Assembly: GCF_016583765.1 (NCBI RefSeq) | Contig: NZ_NRRR01000007.1 | Coordinates: 61,795 to 125,794, forward strand | DNA length: 64,000 nt | Reading direction: 5' to 3' | Source: Chromatium weissei | GTDB taxonomy: Bacteria > Pseudomonadota > Gammaproteobacteria > Chromatiales > Chromatiaceae | Part shown: positions 29,726-42,406 of the stretch, in pieces | Layout of the letters: each line of letters opens with the position of its first letter | Position numbering within the stretch: the first letter of the stretch is position 1 | The notes under the pieces: model-generated | The model's input: only the letters and a program-made list of their open reading frames with translations | What the model was told of the DNA's origin: nothing | Databases searched by the model: none | Made by a program: the position numbers and the translations under genes

Positions 29726-30790
29726 ATGGCTTTAATTTCAATGCGTCAAATGCTTGATCACGCCGCTGAATACGGTTATGGCGTTCCAGCGTATAACGTG
29801 AATAATATGGAGCAAATGCGCGCCATTATGGAAGCAGCGGATGAAACCGATTCTCCGGTTATTGTTCAGGCTTCTGCTGGTGCGCGCAAATATGCTGGTG
29901 CACCCTTTCTACGTCATTTAATTCTAGCTGCAATTGAAGAATGGCCACATATTCCAGTGTGTATGCACCAGGATCACGGTACTTCGCCAGCAATTTGCCA
30001 ACGTTCTATTCAATTGGGTTTTTCATCGGTAATGATGGATGGTTCACTTGGTGTCGATGGTAAAACGCCGACGACCTATGAATACAACGTAGAAGTGACG
30101 CGTCGTGTGGTTGAATTGGCGCACGATTGCGGCGTATCCGTTGAGGGTGAATTGGGTTGTCTCGGTTCATTGGAAACTGGACAGGCGGGTGAAGAAGATG
30201 GTGTCGGTGCAGAAGGCACTTTAGATCACAGTCAATTATTGACTGATCCTGAAGAAGCAGCAGATTTCGTAAAGAAAACTGGTGTAGATGCGCTGGCAAT
30301 TGCAATTGGAACCAGTCACGGCGCGTATAAATTTACTCGTCCACCCACCGGCGATATTTTGGCAATTAACCGCATTAAAGAAATTCATGCGCGTATTCCA
30401 ACTACGCATTTAGTGATGCACGGTTCCTCATCGGTTCCACAGGATTGGTTGGCAATTATCAATCAATACGGCGGCGCAATGGGTGAAACCTATGGCGTAC
30501 CAGTTGAAGAGATCGTTGAAGGCATTAAACACGGTGTGCGCAAGGTCAATATCGACACTGATTTACGCATGTCATCCACTGGCGCAATTCGCAAATTCTT
30601 GGCTGATAATCCAAAAGAATTCGATCCGCGCAAGTATTTCATTGCGGCAACTAAGGCAATGAAGGGTATTTGTAAAGCGCGTTATGAAGCCTTTGGAACT
30701 GCTGGCAATGCCAGCAAGATGACTGCATTGTCATTAGAAGTAATGACTGATCGCTACATGAAAGGCGAGCTGAATCCGAAAATTAACTAA
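29726..30790 (+). CDS. fba: class II fructose-bisphosphate aldolase (Calvin-cycle subtype)
   Basis: Zinc-dependent aldolase that joins or splits fructose (or sedoheptulose) bisphosphate. At 354 residues it has the zinc-ligand region [26 protein letters not shown], and the phosphate-loop region [14 protein letters not shown]. The combination with tkt, gap, pgk fits the long FbaA/CbbA subtype found in autotrophs. RBS GAGGAAAA precedes ATG 29726. Closed by a strong terminator at 30821-30844. Confidence 0.95.
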   Translation: MALISMRQMLDHAAEYGYGVPAYNVNNMEQMRAIMEAADETDSPVIVQASAGARKYAGAPFLRHLILAAIEEWPHIPVCMHQDHGTSPAICQRSIQLGFSSVMMDGSLGVDGKTPTTYEYNVEVTRRVVELAHDCGVSVEGELGCLGSLETGQAGEEDGVGAEGTLDHSQLLTDPEEAADFVKKTGVDALAIAIGTSHGAYKFTRPPTGDILAINRIKEIHARIPTTHLVMHGSSSVPQDWLAIINQYGGAMGETYGVPVEEIVEGIKHGVRKVNIDTDLRMSSTGAIRKFLADNPKEFDPRKYFIAATKAMKGICKARYEAFGTAGNASKMTALSLEVMTDRYMKGELNPKIN

Positions 30791-30820
30791 TCGCTTTCAT
30801 CGCTGATTGAAAATAATGAC

Positions 30821-30844
30821 AGGGGCGCATCAGCGCCCCTTTTT
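30821..30844 (+). terminator. intrinsic terminator of the glycolytic operon
   Basis: AGGGGCGC (30821-30828) pairs with GCGCCCCT (30833-30840), loop ATCA, then TTTT. Confidence 0.9.
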
Positions 30845-30892
30845 GTTATAGTCGGTTGCCAATTCAAACCTTCGCTGTTGTAGCAGCTTGCC

Positions 30893-33800
30893 ATGACTTC
30901 CGTTATTCACTCCGTTGTACAGGAATTTACCGAGACGCTTGCCGTGTGTGGCAAATTACTTGATGGGCTGCATGTGCTTTTACATGCCGTTGTTGAGTTA
31001 GGAATTCCGTGTGCAGCACTCTGTTTGCCAGATGCGAGCATCGACGGCAAATTAGTCGTTCGTTTATCGCTGGGAATGGCTGGCGCGAGTAATAAGGTTT
31101 TAGCCGCGAGTGCGCCCGGAACGGTCGCTGCATTTCAGGCTTACACCATCGGGCAAACGCTGCGAATTGAAAACTACGCGAATAGCTGTTATCAGGCAAC
31201 AGATTTGGAAGAGCGCCTTAATTTCACTGGTGCAATTCACATTCCTATTGGCGCGCCAGCACAGGGTTTATTAATTGTTATTCCGCGCAATTTTGATGAT
31301 GCCGTGCTGCCAGTCATTGCGTTATTGGAACGCATGTGCGACCTCTTTGCGAAGCATTTACCGCGTTTAATTCCCATTTCCGAGCAACAGACTGTCAATG
31401 AAATAAACCCATTCATTTGGCAAACGGATTTGTTTACCGCATTACGCGCCTGTTTGAATACGCCAAACATTGAAGAATTGTCACATTTAACGCTCGATCA
31501 TTGCCGTGCTTTGACGAATAGTGAATTTGGTTTTGTTGGTTATCGTGATCCCGTCAGTGGTTTTCTCATTACGCCGACCATGACGCGCAATATCTTTGCG
31601 CAATGTCAGGTTGCCGGAAAAACCGTCGTGTTTGAAAAGCCCAACGGATTGGGTGGTTGGGTGCTCGATAATCGCGTTCCCATCATTGCTAACGATCCGT
31701 TTGCGCATCCAGCGAGCGTCGGCACTCCGCCCGGACATTTACCGATTCGCAAATTCATGGGCGTACCCTGTTTATCGCAGGGGCAATTGATGGGCATGAT
31801 CGCACTCGCCAATAAAGACAGCGATTACAACGATCAAGACCTCAGTATCGTGCAAGCCTTCGCCGACATTTACGCGGCAGCGGTGGCGCGCTTTCTGTCC
31901 GAGCGCGAACTGATGGAATCGCGTAACCGTTTGGTTTCACTGTATGAAAATGCGCCCTGCGGTTATCACACCATCACGCCAGACGGACGCATCATCGAAA
32001 TGAATGAAACGGCGCTGGCGCTGCTCGGACGCACCCGCGAGAACACGATTGAGCAAATCAACGTCAATGATCTGCTCACCACGACGGGAAAAACGCTGTT
32101 AGCCGAGCAAATTCAGGCACTGAAACGCGGCGTGGTTGCACCGGTGGAACTGCATTTCAAAGGCGCTGACGGCAGTCGTTTACCCGTGCTGCATTCAGCA
32201 ACTCAAATCACTGATCAACGTGGATTCACGCAAATGATTCGTTGCACCAGCGTTGACCTGCGCCAGCGCCAACACGCCGAAGAACGCATTCGCAGTTTGA
32301 ATCGCATTTACGCCGTGTTGAGCGGCATCAACAGCGCCATCGTGCGAATTCGTGAACCAGCGGCGCTTTATCAAGAAGCCTGTCGTATTGCCGTGGAAGT
32401 GGGTGGTTTTCGCATGGCATGGCTGGGATTCGCCGACACCACGAATGGCGAAATTCGTCCGCTGGCGTATGCGGGCACGGTGAATGGCTATCTTGAACAT
32501 CTGCATATTTCGCTGGGCAAAGACGAACACAGTTGCGGCCCGACGAGTTTGGCGCTGCGTCAGGGACAACACGCCGTGTGCAACGACATCGCCAACGATT
32601 CGCGCATGTCTCCGTGGCGTGATGCAGCAGTCGCGCTCGGCTATCGTTCCTCAGCAGCCTTTCCGATTCGCGTTGCCGAACAGATCTCGGGTGTCTTCAA
32701 TTTGTACGCCGACACGCCGGAATTTTTCGACACCGCCGAATTACAGTTGCTGGATGAACTCACACAAGACATTGGTTTTGCTCTGGAATCAATGGAAAAC
32801 GAACGACAGCGCCAGTACATCGAAACCGCACTGCAACAGCAAAAAGACATTCTGGATCGCACCAGTCGGCTGGCGCAGGTCGGCGGTTGGGAATTTGAGG
32901 TCGCCACGCAATCCGGTTCATGGACAGCGGAAACCATGCGCATTCTCGGCATCACACCCGACATTCCCGCCACCGTCGCCACCGGTTTAACCATGTTTCA
33001 CGGCGAAATGCGCCAGCGCATTGAACGCGCAGTAGAAGCCGCGATCAATCACGCGCAACCCTATGAATTAGAACTAGAACTCACCACCTTTTCCGGAGTG
33101 CATAAATGGGTGCGCACCGTTGGGCTACCAATTATAGAAAACGGACAAGTGGTGCGATTAGAAGGCGCAATTCAGGACATCAGCAGCCGCAAACGCGCTC
33201 AAATGCAAGCGCGACAAAGTGAAATACTGCTCGATTCAGTGTTTCAAGTGCTACCCGATTTGTTTTTCTTAATCGATCCTGATAGCACCATTCGTGATTA
33301 CCGCGCCAGCCGCGATACCGATCTTTACGTCTCGCCAGCGGTATTTCTCGGTAAACGCATGAGTGAAGTTTTGCCATTGGAAGTTGCACAACAATTCGAT
33401 GAAAGCATTGCGCTGGTACTGGTTCACGGGCAATTGGTCACCTATGAATACACGCTGTTAATGCCGAATGGATTACGGCATTTTGAATCTCGAATCAATC
33501 GTTTACCGGGAACAGCGCAGTTAATTGCTGTCGTGCGCGATATTACCGAGCGCAAAAATGCAGAAGCGGCAGTCTCACAATTGAACGCTGAATTAGAACA
33601 GCGCGTGATACAACGCACGGCTGAAATTGCTGCAATTAACGCTGAATTGGAAACCTTTACATATTCGGTTTCACACGACCTTAAAGCGCCATTACGCGGA
33701 ATTGATGGTTATAGTCGTTTGCTATTAGAAGATCACGCGCAGCGATTGAATGATGAAGGGCGTTTATTCTTAAATAACGTGCGGCGCGGCGTGGAACAAA

Positions 33801-34351
33801 TGGGGCAATTGATTGAAGATTTGCTGGCGTATTCACGCATGGAGCGGCGCAATTTACGCGGTGTCGTCATTCATTTGCATGATCTGCTCGCACGTTTGAT
33901 TGCAGAACGCACCGCAGAAATTGACGCTCGCAACGGTCGCATTGTGGTCGATGTCGATTCGCAGACGACGGTTTCCGCAGATTCTGATGGGCTGGCGCTG
34001 GTGCTGCGCAATCTATTGGATAACGCTTTGAAATTCAGTCGCCCTGAAACGCCGCCGCGCATCAACATCACGGCTGAAATCACCGAGCAGTCGGTCATTC
34101 TCGCCTTTCAAGACAACGGCATTGGTTTTGATATGCAGTTTCACGACCGAATTTTTGAGATATTTCAACGGCTGCAACGCGCTGAAGATTATCCCGGTAC
34201 AGGCATCGGTTTGGCGATTGTGCGAAAAGCGATGCAGCGAATGGGCGGACGCATTTGGGCGCACAGCGTGCGCGGTGAAGGCACGACGTTTTTTGTGGAA
34301 TTGCCGACAGCGATGTCCGTCGCAGCAGCCAATATCAACGCTCAGAGTTGA
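30893..34351 (+). CDS. large multi-sensor histidine kinase (GAF/PAS)
   Basis: A 1152-residue cytoplasmic sensor kinase without membrane helices. Order as I read it: a poorly recognised N-terminal region, a GAF domain (about 180-340, ending near MIALANKDSDYND), PAS (about 345-465), GAF (about 480-640), two further PAS domains (about 655-905), a coiled linker, HisKA with phosphoacceptor near H927 in VSHDLKAPLRGIDGYSRLL, and the HATPase domain (NLLDNALKFS, DNGIGFD, GTGIGLAIVRKAMQRMGG). No receiver domain is attached and no response regulator is adjacent, so its target is unknown. It lies between the fba terminator and tolQ, 27 bp from tolQ. Confidence 0.92.
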   Translation: MTSVIHSVVQEFTETLAVCGKLLDGLHVLLHAVVELGIPCAALCLPDASIDGKLVVRLSLGMAGASNKVLAASAPGTVAAFQAYTIGQTLRIENYANSCYQATDLEERLNFTGAIHIPIGAPAQGLLIVIPRNFDDAVLPVIALLERMCDLFAKHLPRLIPISEQQTVNEINPFIWQTDLFTALRACLNTPNIEELSHLTLDHCRALTNSEFGFVGYRDPVSGFLITPTMTRNIFAQCQVAGKTVVFEKPNGLGGWVLDNRVPIIANDPFAHPASVGTPPGHLPIRKFMGVPCLSQGQLMGMIALANKDSDYNDQDLSIVQAFADIYAAAVARFLSERELMESRNRLVSLYENAPCGYHTITPDGRIIEMNETALALLGRTRENTIEQINVNDLLTTTGKTLLAEQIQALKRGVVAPVELHFKGADGSRLPVLHSATQITDQRGFTQMIRCTSVDLRQRQHAEERIRSLNRIYAVLSGINSAIVRIREPAALYQEACRIAVEVGGFRMAWLGFADTTNGEIRPLAYAGTVNGYLEHLHISLGKDEHSCGPTSLALRQGQHAVCNDIANDSRMSPWRDAAVALGYRSSAAFPIRVAEQISGVFNLYADTPEFFDTAELQLLDELTQDIGFALESMENERQRQYIETALQQQKDILDRTSRLAQVGGWEFEVATQSGSWTAETMRILGITPDIPATVATGLTMFHGEMRQRIERAVEAAINHAQPYELELELTTFSGVHKWVRTVGLPIIENGQVVRLEGAIQDISSRKRAQMQARQSEILLDSVFQVLPDLFFLIDPDSTIRDYRASRDTDLYVSPAVFLGKRMSEVLPLEVAQQFDESIALVLVHGQLVTYEYTLLMPNGLRHFESRINRLPGTAQLIAVVRDITERKNAEAAVSQLNAELEQRVIQRTAEIAAINAELETFTYSVSHDLKAPLRGIDGYSRLLLEDHAQRLNDEGRLFLNNVRRGVEQMGQLIEDLLAYSRMERRNLRGVVIHLHDLLARLIAERTAEIDARNGRIVVDVDSQTTVSADSDGLALVLRNLLDNALKFSRPETPPRINITAEITEQSVILAFQDNGIGFDMQFHDRIFEIFQRLQRAEDYPGTGIGLAIVRKAMQRMGGRIWAHSVRGEGTTFFVELPTAMSVAAANINAQS

Positions 34352-34378
34352 GCACGTTTTTAGGGACAGTAACGCTCG

Positions 34379-35053
34379 ATGACTTCTGATTTATCACTGC
34401 TTGATGTGATTTTGCACGCCAGTTTGATCGTGCAATTGGTGCTGCTGGTGCTGCTGCTGGCATCCGTGCTTTCGTGGACGATGATTTTTGATCGGGCGCG
34501 AATTTTTGCGGCAGCGCGTCAAAGCGCCAGCGCCTTTGAAGAACAATTTTGGTCGGGCGGCGATTTGGGTGCGCTGTACAAAGAGCTGAATCAGAAACAG
34601 CGTCAGCCACGCGGCTTACCGGCGATTTTCTGCGCGGGATTTAAGGAATACGTGCGAATGCGCAAAAGCGAGGACAGCGATGTCGCAACGCTGTTGCACA
34701 GTACGGAACGAGCGATGCGCGTCGCGTTGAGCCGCGAGCTGGATCGATTGGAAAGCAATTTGGCGTTTTTGGCGACCATTGGTTCCACCAGTCCGTATAT
34801 CGGTTTGTTTGGTACAGTCTGGGGAATTATGCAATCGTTTCATGCACTTGGTAACGTGGAACAGGCGACGCTGGCGCTGGTTGCGCCGGGCATTTCCGAG
34901 GCGTTGATTGCGACGGCGATGGGACTGTTTGCGGCAATTCCGGCGGTGATTGCTTATAACCGTTATGCCAATCAAGTCGAACGGCTCGCCAATCGTTATG
35001 AGGAATTCATGGACGAGTTTGTGGCGGTGCTGCAACGGCAAGGGCGCGGTTGA
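34379..35053 (+). CDS. tolQ: TolQ, proton-channel subunit of Tol-Pal
   Basis: A 224-residue MotA/ExbB-family inner-membrane protein with three membrane helices (about 13-35, 125-150, 165-190). The conserved TIGSTSPYIGLFGTVWGIM segment marks the second helix region. With TolR it forms the proton-driven motor that energises TolA during outer-membrane constriction at division. First gene of tolQ-tolR-tolA-tolB. Confidence 0.95.
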   Translation: MTSDLSLLDVILHASLIVQLVLLVLLLASVLSWTMIFDRARIFAAARQSASAFEEQFWSGGDLGALYKELNQKQRQPRGLPAIFCAGFKEYVRMRKSEDSDVATLLHSTERAMRVALSRELDRLESNLAFLATIGSTSPYIGLFGTVWGIMQSFHALGNVEQATLALVAPGISEALIATAMGLFAAIPAVIAYNRYANQVERLANRYEEFMDEFVAVLQRQGRG

Positions 35054-35075
35054 GCGGTTTCGGAGCATTGCCGTC

Positions 35076-35519
35076 ATGCTGAAATCATCGCGCCGTCAGC
35101 GCCGTCGCCCGCTGTTAGCGGAAATCAATATCGTGCCTTATATCGACGTGATGCTGGTGTTATTGGTCATTTTTATGGTCACTGCGCCGCTCATCAGAAT
35201 GGGTGTCAAAGTCAATTTGCCGCGAGAAACGGCTGGCGCTTTGACCAGCCCATCAACGGAATCCGTTGTCATCAGCGTCGATGCGAACGGCAGCTATTTC
35301 ATCGACATCGGTAAAGAGAAACATTTGTCGATTGACGCGCAGGCACTGCATGACCGACTGAAATTAGTGCTTGATTACAAACGCGATACGCCGATTTTGG
35401 TGCGTGCAGATCATCGCGTGGACTACGGGCGCGTGGTGCGAGCGATGGTGATTGCGCAAACCGCTGGCGCAGCGGATGTCGGACTGATCACCGTGCCACC
35501 GAATCGGAATGCACCCTGA
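35076..35519 (+). CDS. tolR: TolR, Tol-Pal motor subunit
   Basis: A 147-residue ExbD/TolR protein with one N-terminal membrane helix (about 18-40) bearing the key aspartate D24 in IVPYIDVMLVLLVIFM, and a periplasmic domain (VRADHRVDYGRVV). I chose ATG 35076, preceded by GGAG, because the frame upstream overlaps tolQ and has no family similarity. Works with TolQ as a proton-driven stator. Confidence 0.94.
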   Translation: MLKSSRRQRRRPLLAEINIVPYIDVMLVLLVIFMVTAPLIRMGVKVNLPRETAGALTSPSTESVVISVDANGSYFIDIGKEKHLSIDAQALHDRLKLVLDYKRDTPILVRADHRVDYGRVVRAMVIAQTAGAADVGLITVPPNRNAP

Positions 35520-35522
35520 CCG

Positions 35523-36407
35523 ATGTGGCGCTTTCTTCGCTTTCAACGTTTCAATCTGCGGTGGTCACTTGCGCTGCATTTGATGTTGGGCGCGGTACTG
35601 TTGATAAACGCCCATTTCACACCACCGAAAACCCCTTCCGATCAGCAACTTCGTGTGGTGAAGGCGCGCCTCGTAGAAATTCCCTCAACCCCCCTTTTGC
35701 AAAGGGAGGCTATTCCGCAGCAGCACATTGAACAGCAGCATCAAGCGGCTGAAATTGCTCGCATTGAAGCTGCTCGCCGTGATGCCGAGGCCGCTGCGGC
35801 GCAACGTCTTGCAGTTGAACAGCAACGTCAAGCCACTGCATTCGCAAAACGTGAAGCCGAGCGCCAGCGTCGTATTGCCGAAGAAGCCGAGCAGCGCGCC
35901 GCCGCTGAACGACAAGCTGAAATTGAACGGCAAGCTCAAATCGCGCAGGCGGCGGCAATGCAACGGCAACAGGCTGAGGCTGAAGAGGCGGCGCGTGTGG
36001 CCGCCGAACACGAGCAGCACATCGAGCAGCAACGTCAAGCGGTTGAAATCGCACGACTTGAAACCGAGCGCGAACCAAATCGAGAAGCGGAGTTATTGGC
36101 AGCGTTGGCGGCTGAAGAATTGGGACTGGAAGTCGGTCGCTACACGCCGGCGATTCAGGATCGAATTCGGCAGTTTTGGATTCTTCCACTGGCATCAAAT
36201 CGCAATTTGGCTGCCGTCGTCTCGGTGCGACTGATTCCCGGCGGCGATGTCGTGCCCGATAGCGCCCGCATCGTTCAAAGCAGCGGCAATGCGGCGTTCG
36301 ATCAATCCGTACTGGCTGCCGTTTATCAAGCCTCACCGTTGCCCGTGCCCGCTGGCGCGGCATTTGAACATTTTCGGAATTTCGATTTCACCTTTTCAGC
36401 AGAATAA
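35523..36407 (+). CDS. tolA: TolA-like periplasm-spanning protein
   Basis: A 294-residue protein with an N-terminal membrane anchor (about 14-31), a long Glu/Gln/Ala/Arg-rich helical region (about 60-195) and a C-terminal TonB/TolA-type domain ending in FDQSVLAAVYQASPLPVPAG. It links the TolQR motor to the outer membrane. It is shorter than E. coli TolA. Near residue 55-65 the coding DNA contains a CCCCTTTTGCAAAGGG-type dispersed repeat (35681-35710) read as part of the protein. Three bases separate it from tolR. Confidence 0.88.
   Translation: MWRFLRFQRFNLRWSLALHLMLGAVLLINAHFTPPKTPSDQQLRVVKARLVEIPSTPLLQREAIPQQHIEQQHQAAEIARIEAARRDAEAAAAQRLAVEQQRQATAFAKREAERQRRIAEEAEQRAAAERQAEIERQAQIAQAAAMQRQQAEAEEAARVAAEHEQHIEQQRQAVEIARLETEREPNREAELLAALAAEELGLEVGRYTPAIQDRIRQFWILPLASNRNLAAVVSVRLIPGGDVVPDSARIVQSSGNAAFDQSVLAAVYQASPLPVPAGAAFEHFRNFDFTFSAE
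35681..35710 (+). repeat. dispersed palindromic repeat inside tolA
   Basis: CCCCTTTTGCAAAGGGAGG with a preceding TCCCTCAACC, the same motif as the repeats at 37871 and 55943. It is kept in frame at the start of the TolA helical region. Confidence 0.6.
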
Positions 36408-36415
36408 ATATCAAT

Positions 36416-37870
36416 ATGCACAGATACTTATCGCTATTGCCGCTCACATTCATCGCCATTTTTGGTGGCATCAGTTCCAGCCACGCCGCGCCTCGGCTCA
36501 ATATCGAAATCACCGGCGGAGTCGAAGCCGCGCAACCGATTGCGGTCGTGCCGTTCGGAATGACTGACGGGCAAAATGCGCCGGTGGATGTTGCCGCCGT
36601 CATCAGCGCCGATCTCGCTCGCACCGGCAAATTCAAACCGCTGCCCGTCGCCGACATGCTGACTCAGCCGACCAGCCGCGAGGCGATTGATGCGCGTGAT
36701 TGGCGGTTACTCGGTGTGAATACGCTGGTGATTGGTCAGATCGCGCCAGCCGAGGGTGGATTACGCATCAGCGTGGTGATTTATGACGTGATGCGCGGCA
36801 GTGAATTGACGGCGACTGAGTTGCTCACGAGCTCCGCTGGATTGCGGCACACTGCGCATCAAATCGCTGATTTAATTTACAAAACATTGACTGGGCAGCC
36901 CGGCGTTGCTGCCACGCGCATCGCTTATGTGACGGCCAGCACCAGCGGTGGAAAACAAACCGTCAGTCTGCGGGTGGCGGATGCTGACGGCGAAAATTCA
37001 CAAACCATCGTGTCCTCTGGCGAGCCGATTCTGTCGCCAGCGTGGTCGCCGGATGGCCAGTTGATCGCGTATGTTTCTTTTGAAAATCAACGTTCTGCCA
37101 TTTATATTCAAGATTTACGCGGTGGACAGCGCGTGTTGGTTGCCAGTTATTCGGGCATTAACAGCGCGCCAGCGTTTTCTCCCGATGGCAAGCGGCTGGC
37201 GATGACGCTGTCAAAAGACGGCAATTCCGAGATTTACGTGCTCGATTTGGTCAGCCGCGAGCTGCGACGCATGACCGATCATTTTGGAATTGACACCGAG
37301 CCTGCGTGGTCGCCGGATGGTCAGCAGTTGATTTTCACCAGCAATCGCGGCGGCACTCCGCAGATTTATCGAATGCCAGCCAGCGGCGGTGCAGCAGAAC
37401 GCATCAGCGTCGAAGGTGACTACAACCTGTGCGCGTCCTTTGCGCCCGATGGCCGTTCCATCGTGATGGTGACGCGAATCAATGGCGCGTTGCGCATTGC
37501 GGTGTTGGATTTAGAGCGCCAGCTCACGCGATTGTTAACCAACGGGACTTTGGATGAATCGCCGAGTTTTGCACCGAATGGCGCTCTGGTGATTTATGCC
37601 ACGACGCACAACGGACGTGGCGTGTTGGCGACGGTGGCGATTGAAGGTGGCAGCAGTTTGCGGTTATCTCAAAGCAGCGGACAGATGCGTGAACCGGCGT
37701 GGTCACCGCCGCCACCGGTGCGAATAAATGACGGAACGGAAGCGACCACGGGCAAACGGTGGGTAAAAGTTCCTGCTAACGCCCCTTTTTCAGCGGATGG
37801 GAATGGCGTGGTTTTTTCGCAGCAGAATGAGCGAATTTCCGAGATGAAGATGCTGGCGCAGGAGCCTTAA
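36416..37870 (+). CDS. tolB: TolB, periplasmic beta-propeller of Tol-Pal
   Basis: A 484-residue periplasmic protein with a signal peptide (about 25 residues, ending SHA-A), an N-terminal domain and a six-bladed propeller with repeated WSPDG/FSPDGK blades. TolB shuttles between Pal and TolA. The C-terminus extends about 55 residues beyond the last WSP motif compared with the usual length near 430. The final 95 bp overlap the 3' end of the convergent ygiQ gene. No pal gene follows, unlike the usual tolB-pal-cpoB order. Confidence 0.94.
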   Translation: MHRYLSLLPLTFIAIFGGISSSHAAPRLNIEITGGVEAAQPIAVVPFGMTDGQNAPVDVAAVISADLARTGKFKPLPVADMLTQPTSREAIDARDWRLLGVNTLVIGQIAPAEGGLRISVVIYDVMRGSELTATELLTSSAGLRHTAHQIADLIYKTLTGQPGVAATRIAYVTASTSGGKQTVSLRVADADGENSQTIVSSGEPILSPAWSPDGQLIAYVSFENQRSAIYIQDLRGGQRVLVASYSGINSAPAFSPDGKRLAMTLSKDGNSEIYVLDLVSRELRRMTDHFGIDTEPAWSPDGQQLIFTSNRGGTPQIYRMPASGGAAERISVEGDYNLCASFAPDGRSIVMVTRINGALRIAVLDLERQLTRLLTNGTLDESPSFAPNGALVIYATTHNGRGVLATVAIEGGSSLRLSQSSGQMREPAWSPPPPVRINDGTEATTGKRWVKVPANAPFSADGNGVVFSQQNERISEMKMLAQEP

Positions 37871-39896
37871 AACCTCCTTTGAAAAAGGGCAGTTGGGGAG
37901 ATTTCTCCAACGGAATCAAATGTCGCTTGCCGTTGCCGATCAAATCCGCCCGTCCCATGTCCTTCAACGCCTGCCGTAACAGCGGCCAATTTTCTGGGTC
38001 GTGATAACGCAGAAAGGCTTTCTGCAATCGACGCTGGCGCTCGCCGCGCACCACAAAAACCCGTTCGGAATTCGACGTGACGGGTTTCAGCGGATTGCGT
38101 TCGCTGTGATACATCGCCGAAGCCAGCGCCAGCGGAGTTGGTAAAAACGCCTGCACTTGATCGAGGCGAAATCCGTGTTGTTTCAGCCACAACGCCAGTT
38201 GCAACATGTCCACATCGGTCGTGCCCGGATGCGCAGAAATGAAATACGGAATGAGATATTGCTCTTTACCGGCCTCGCGGGAATAGCGATCAAACAATTC
38301 CTGAAACCGATCAAAACGCTCAATTCCCGGCTTCAGCATTTTGCTCAACGGGCCGAATTCGGTGTGTTCCGGTGCGATTTTGAGATAGCCGCCGACGTGG
38401 TGCATGACCAACTCTCGAATGTACGCCGGAGAACGCAGCGCCAAATCGTAGCGAACACCGGACGCAATCAGCACGCGCTTCACGCCAGTCACCGCCCGTG
38501 TTTTGCGATAAAGCTGAATCAACGGCGCGTGATCGGTGTTGAGATTGCGGCAAATGTCGGGATACAGGCAGGACAACCGCCGACATGCCGCTGCTGCTCG
38601 CGGATTGCCACAATTCAATCGCCACATGTTGGCGCTCGGCCCGCCCAAATCAGAAATCGTGCCGGTGAAATTGGCTGCTCGATCACGAATGTCGGCAACT
38701 TCCCGCAGAATCGAATCTTCAGACCGACTTTGAATGACGCGCCCCTCGTGCTCGGTGATGGAGCAGAACGTGCAACCGCCAAAACAGCCGCGCACGATGT
38801 TGACCGAGTGCCGAATCATTTCCCACGCCGGCAATCGCGCATCGCCGTAGCTTGAATGCGGACGGCGGCTGTAGGGCAATTCGTACACGCGATCAAACTC
38901 GGCGCTAGTCAACGGAATCGGCGGCGGATTCAACCAAACATCGCGCTCGCCGTGCGCCTGCACCAGCGCCCGCGCATTGCTGGGATTGGTTTCCAAATGA
39001 AACAGCCGCGAGGCGTGGGCGTAACTGATTGAATCGTCACGCACCTGCTCAAATGACGGCAGCCGCACGACGGTCAATGCTCGCGCTGCCGAGCGGAATT
39101 CGGGTTTGGCAATTGCCGTGCCGAGTGGACAATTCGGCTCGGTTTCATACGGATTGCGCTGCGCTGCCACGCGCTGCGGCGCTTTCACCGCACTCAAATC
39201 AACTTCAATCCAACCATTCGGCACTTCCCGTCGCGTCATCCATGCCGTTCCACGCAGATCACGAATATCGCCAATCAGTTCGCCTCGCGCCAGCCGATGC
39301 GCCAGCGCCACCACCGCCCGCTCGGCATTGCCGAAGATCAATAAATCCGCTTTAGAATCAACCAGAACCGAGCGTCGCACCGTCTCCGACCAGTAATCAA
39401 AATGCGCAATTCGCCGCAAACTGGCTTCAATTCCGCCGAGCACAATCGGCACATTTTTGAACGCCTCCCGCGCCCGCTGCGCATAAACCGTCACCGAACG
39501 ATCTGGACGACGACCAGCGACGGCATTCGGCGTGTACGCATCATCGGAGCGCGGTCGGCGGTCGGCGGTGTAGCGATTCACCATCGAATCCATATTGCCA
39601 GCGGTAATACCAAAGAATAGATTTGGTCGCCCTAACTGCTGAAAATCAGCAATTGAAGTCCAATTCGGCTGGGCAATGATTCCGACACGAAAACCCTGCG
39701 CTTCCAATAACCGTCCAATAATTGCCATGCCGAATGACGGATGATCAACGTAGGCATCGCCAGTGACCAGAATCACATCGCAACTGTCCCAACCTAATTG
39801 CTCCATTTCAATACGAGAAATCGGCAATTCTGGCGCAATACCAAAACGTTTTGCCCAATACGGACGATAAGAAAAAATGTCGGGTGGCGTGGTCAT
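37776..39896 (-). CDS. ygiQ: YgiQ family radical SAM protein
   Basis: A 706-residue radical SAM protein of unknown reaction. The iron-sulfur cysteines lie in [17 protein letters not shown] (CxxxCxxC, about residues 371-378). The N-terminal half has the family cobalamin-like fold with [13 protein letters not shown]. The last about 40 residues contain [11 protein letters not shown], a translated copy of the dispersed repeat at 37871-37904, followed by a basic tail; this tail is encoded antisense to the end of tolB. The family core ends before it. Start ATG 39896. Confidence 0.93.
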   Translation of the reverse strand: MTTPPDIFSYRPYWAKRFGIAPELPISRIEMEQLGWDSCDVILVTGDAYVDHPSFGMAIIGRLLEAQGFRVGIIAQPNWTSIADFQQLGRPNLFFGITAGNMDSMVNRYTADRRPRSDDAYTPNAVAGRRPDRSVTVYAQRAREAFKNVPIVLGGIEASLRRIAHFDYWSETVRRSVLVDSKADLLIFGNAERAVVALAHRLARGELIGDIRDLRGTAWMTRREVPNGWIEVDLSAVKAPQRVAAQRNPYETEPNCPLGTAIAKPEFRSAARALTVVRLPSFEQVRDDSISYAHASRLFHLETNPSNARALVQAHGERDVWLNPPPIPLTSAEFDRVYELPYSRRPHSSYGDARLPAWEMIRHSVNIVRGCFGGCTFCSITEHEGRVIQSRSEDSILREVADIRDRAANFTGTISDLGGPSANMWRLNCGNPRAAAACRRLSCLYPDICRNLNTDHAPLIQLYRKTRAVTGVKRVLIASGVRYDLALRSPAYIRELVMHHVGGYLKIAPEHTEFGPLSKMLKPGIERFDRFQELFDRYSREAGKEQYLIPYFISAHPGTTDVDMLQLALWLKQHGFRLDQVQAFLPTPLALASAMYHSERNPLKPVTSNSERVFVVRGERQRRLQKAFLRYHDPENWPLLRQALKDMGRADLIGNGKRHLIPLEKSPQLPFFKGGFKAPAPASSSRKFAHSAAKKPRHSHPLKKGR
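37871..37904 (-). repeat. dispersed repeat at the tolB/ygiQ junction
   Basis: Minus strand reads AAATCTCCCCAACTGCCC then TTTTTCAAAGGAGG, a full-length copy of the repeat also seen at 35681, 55943 and 56942. It begins right after the tolB stop and is translated into the YgiQ C-terminus. Confidence 0.75.
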
Positions 39897-39914
39897 TGAC
39901 GAATAAATAACTCG

Positions 39915-42368
<2,454 letters not shown>

Positions 42369-42406
42369 TCAATAAATAATGTGGCGTGAATGATTGCGTA
42401 AGTGTA

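Noticed and set aside
35710..36363. Long minus-strand frame opposite tolA
   Set aside because: Produced by the repetitive Gln/Glu/Ala/Arg codons of TolA; no independent support.
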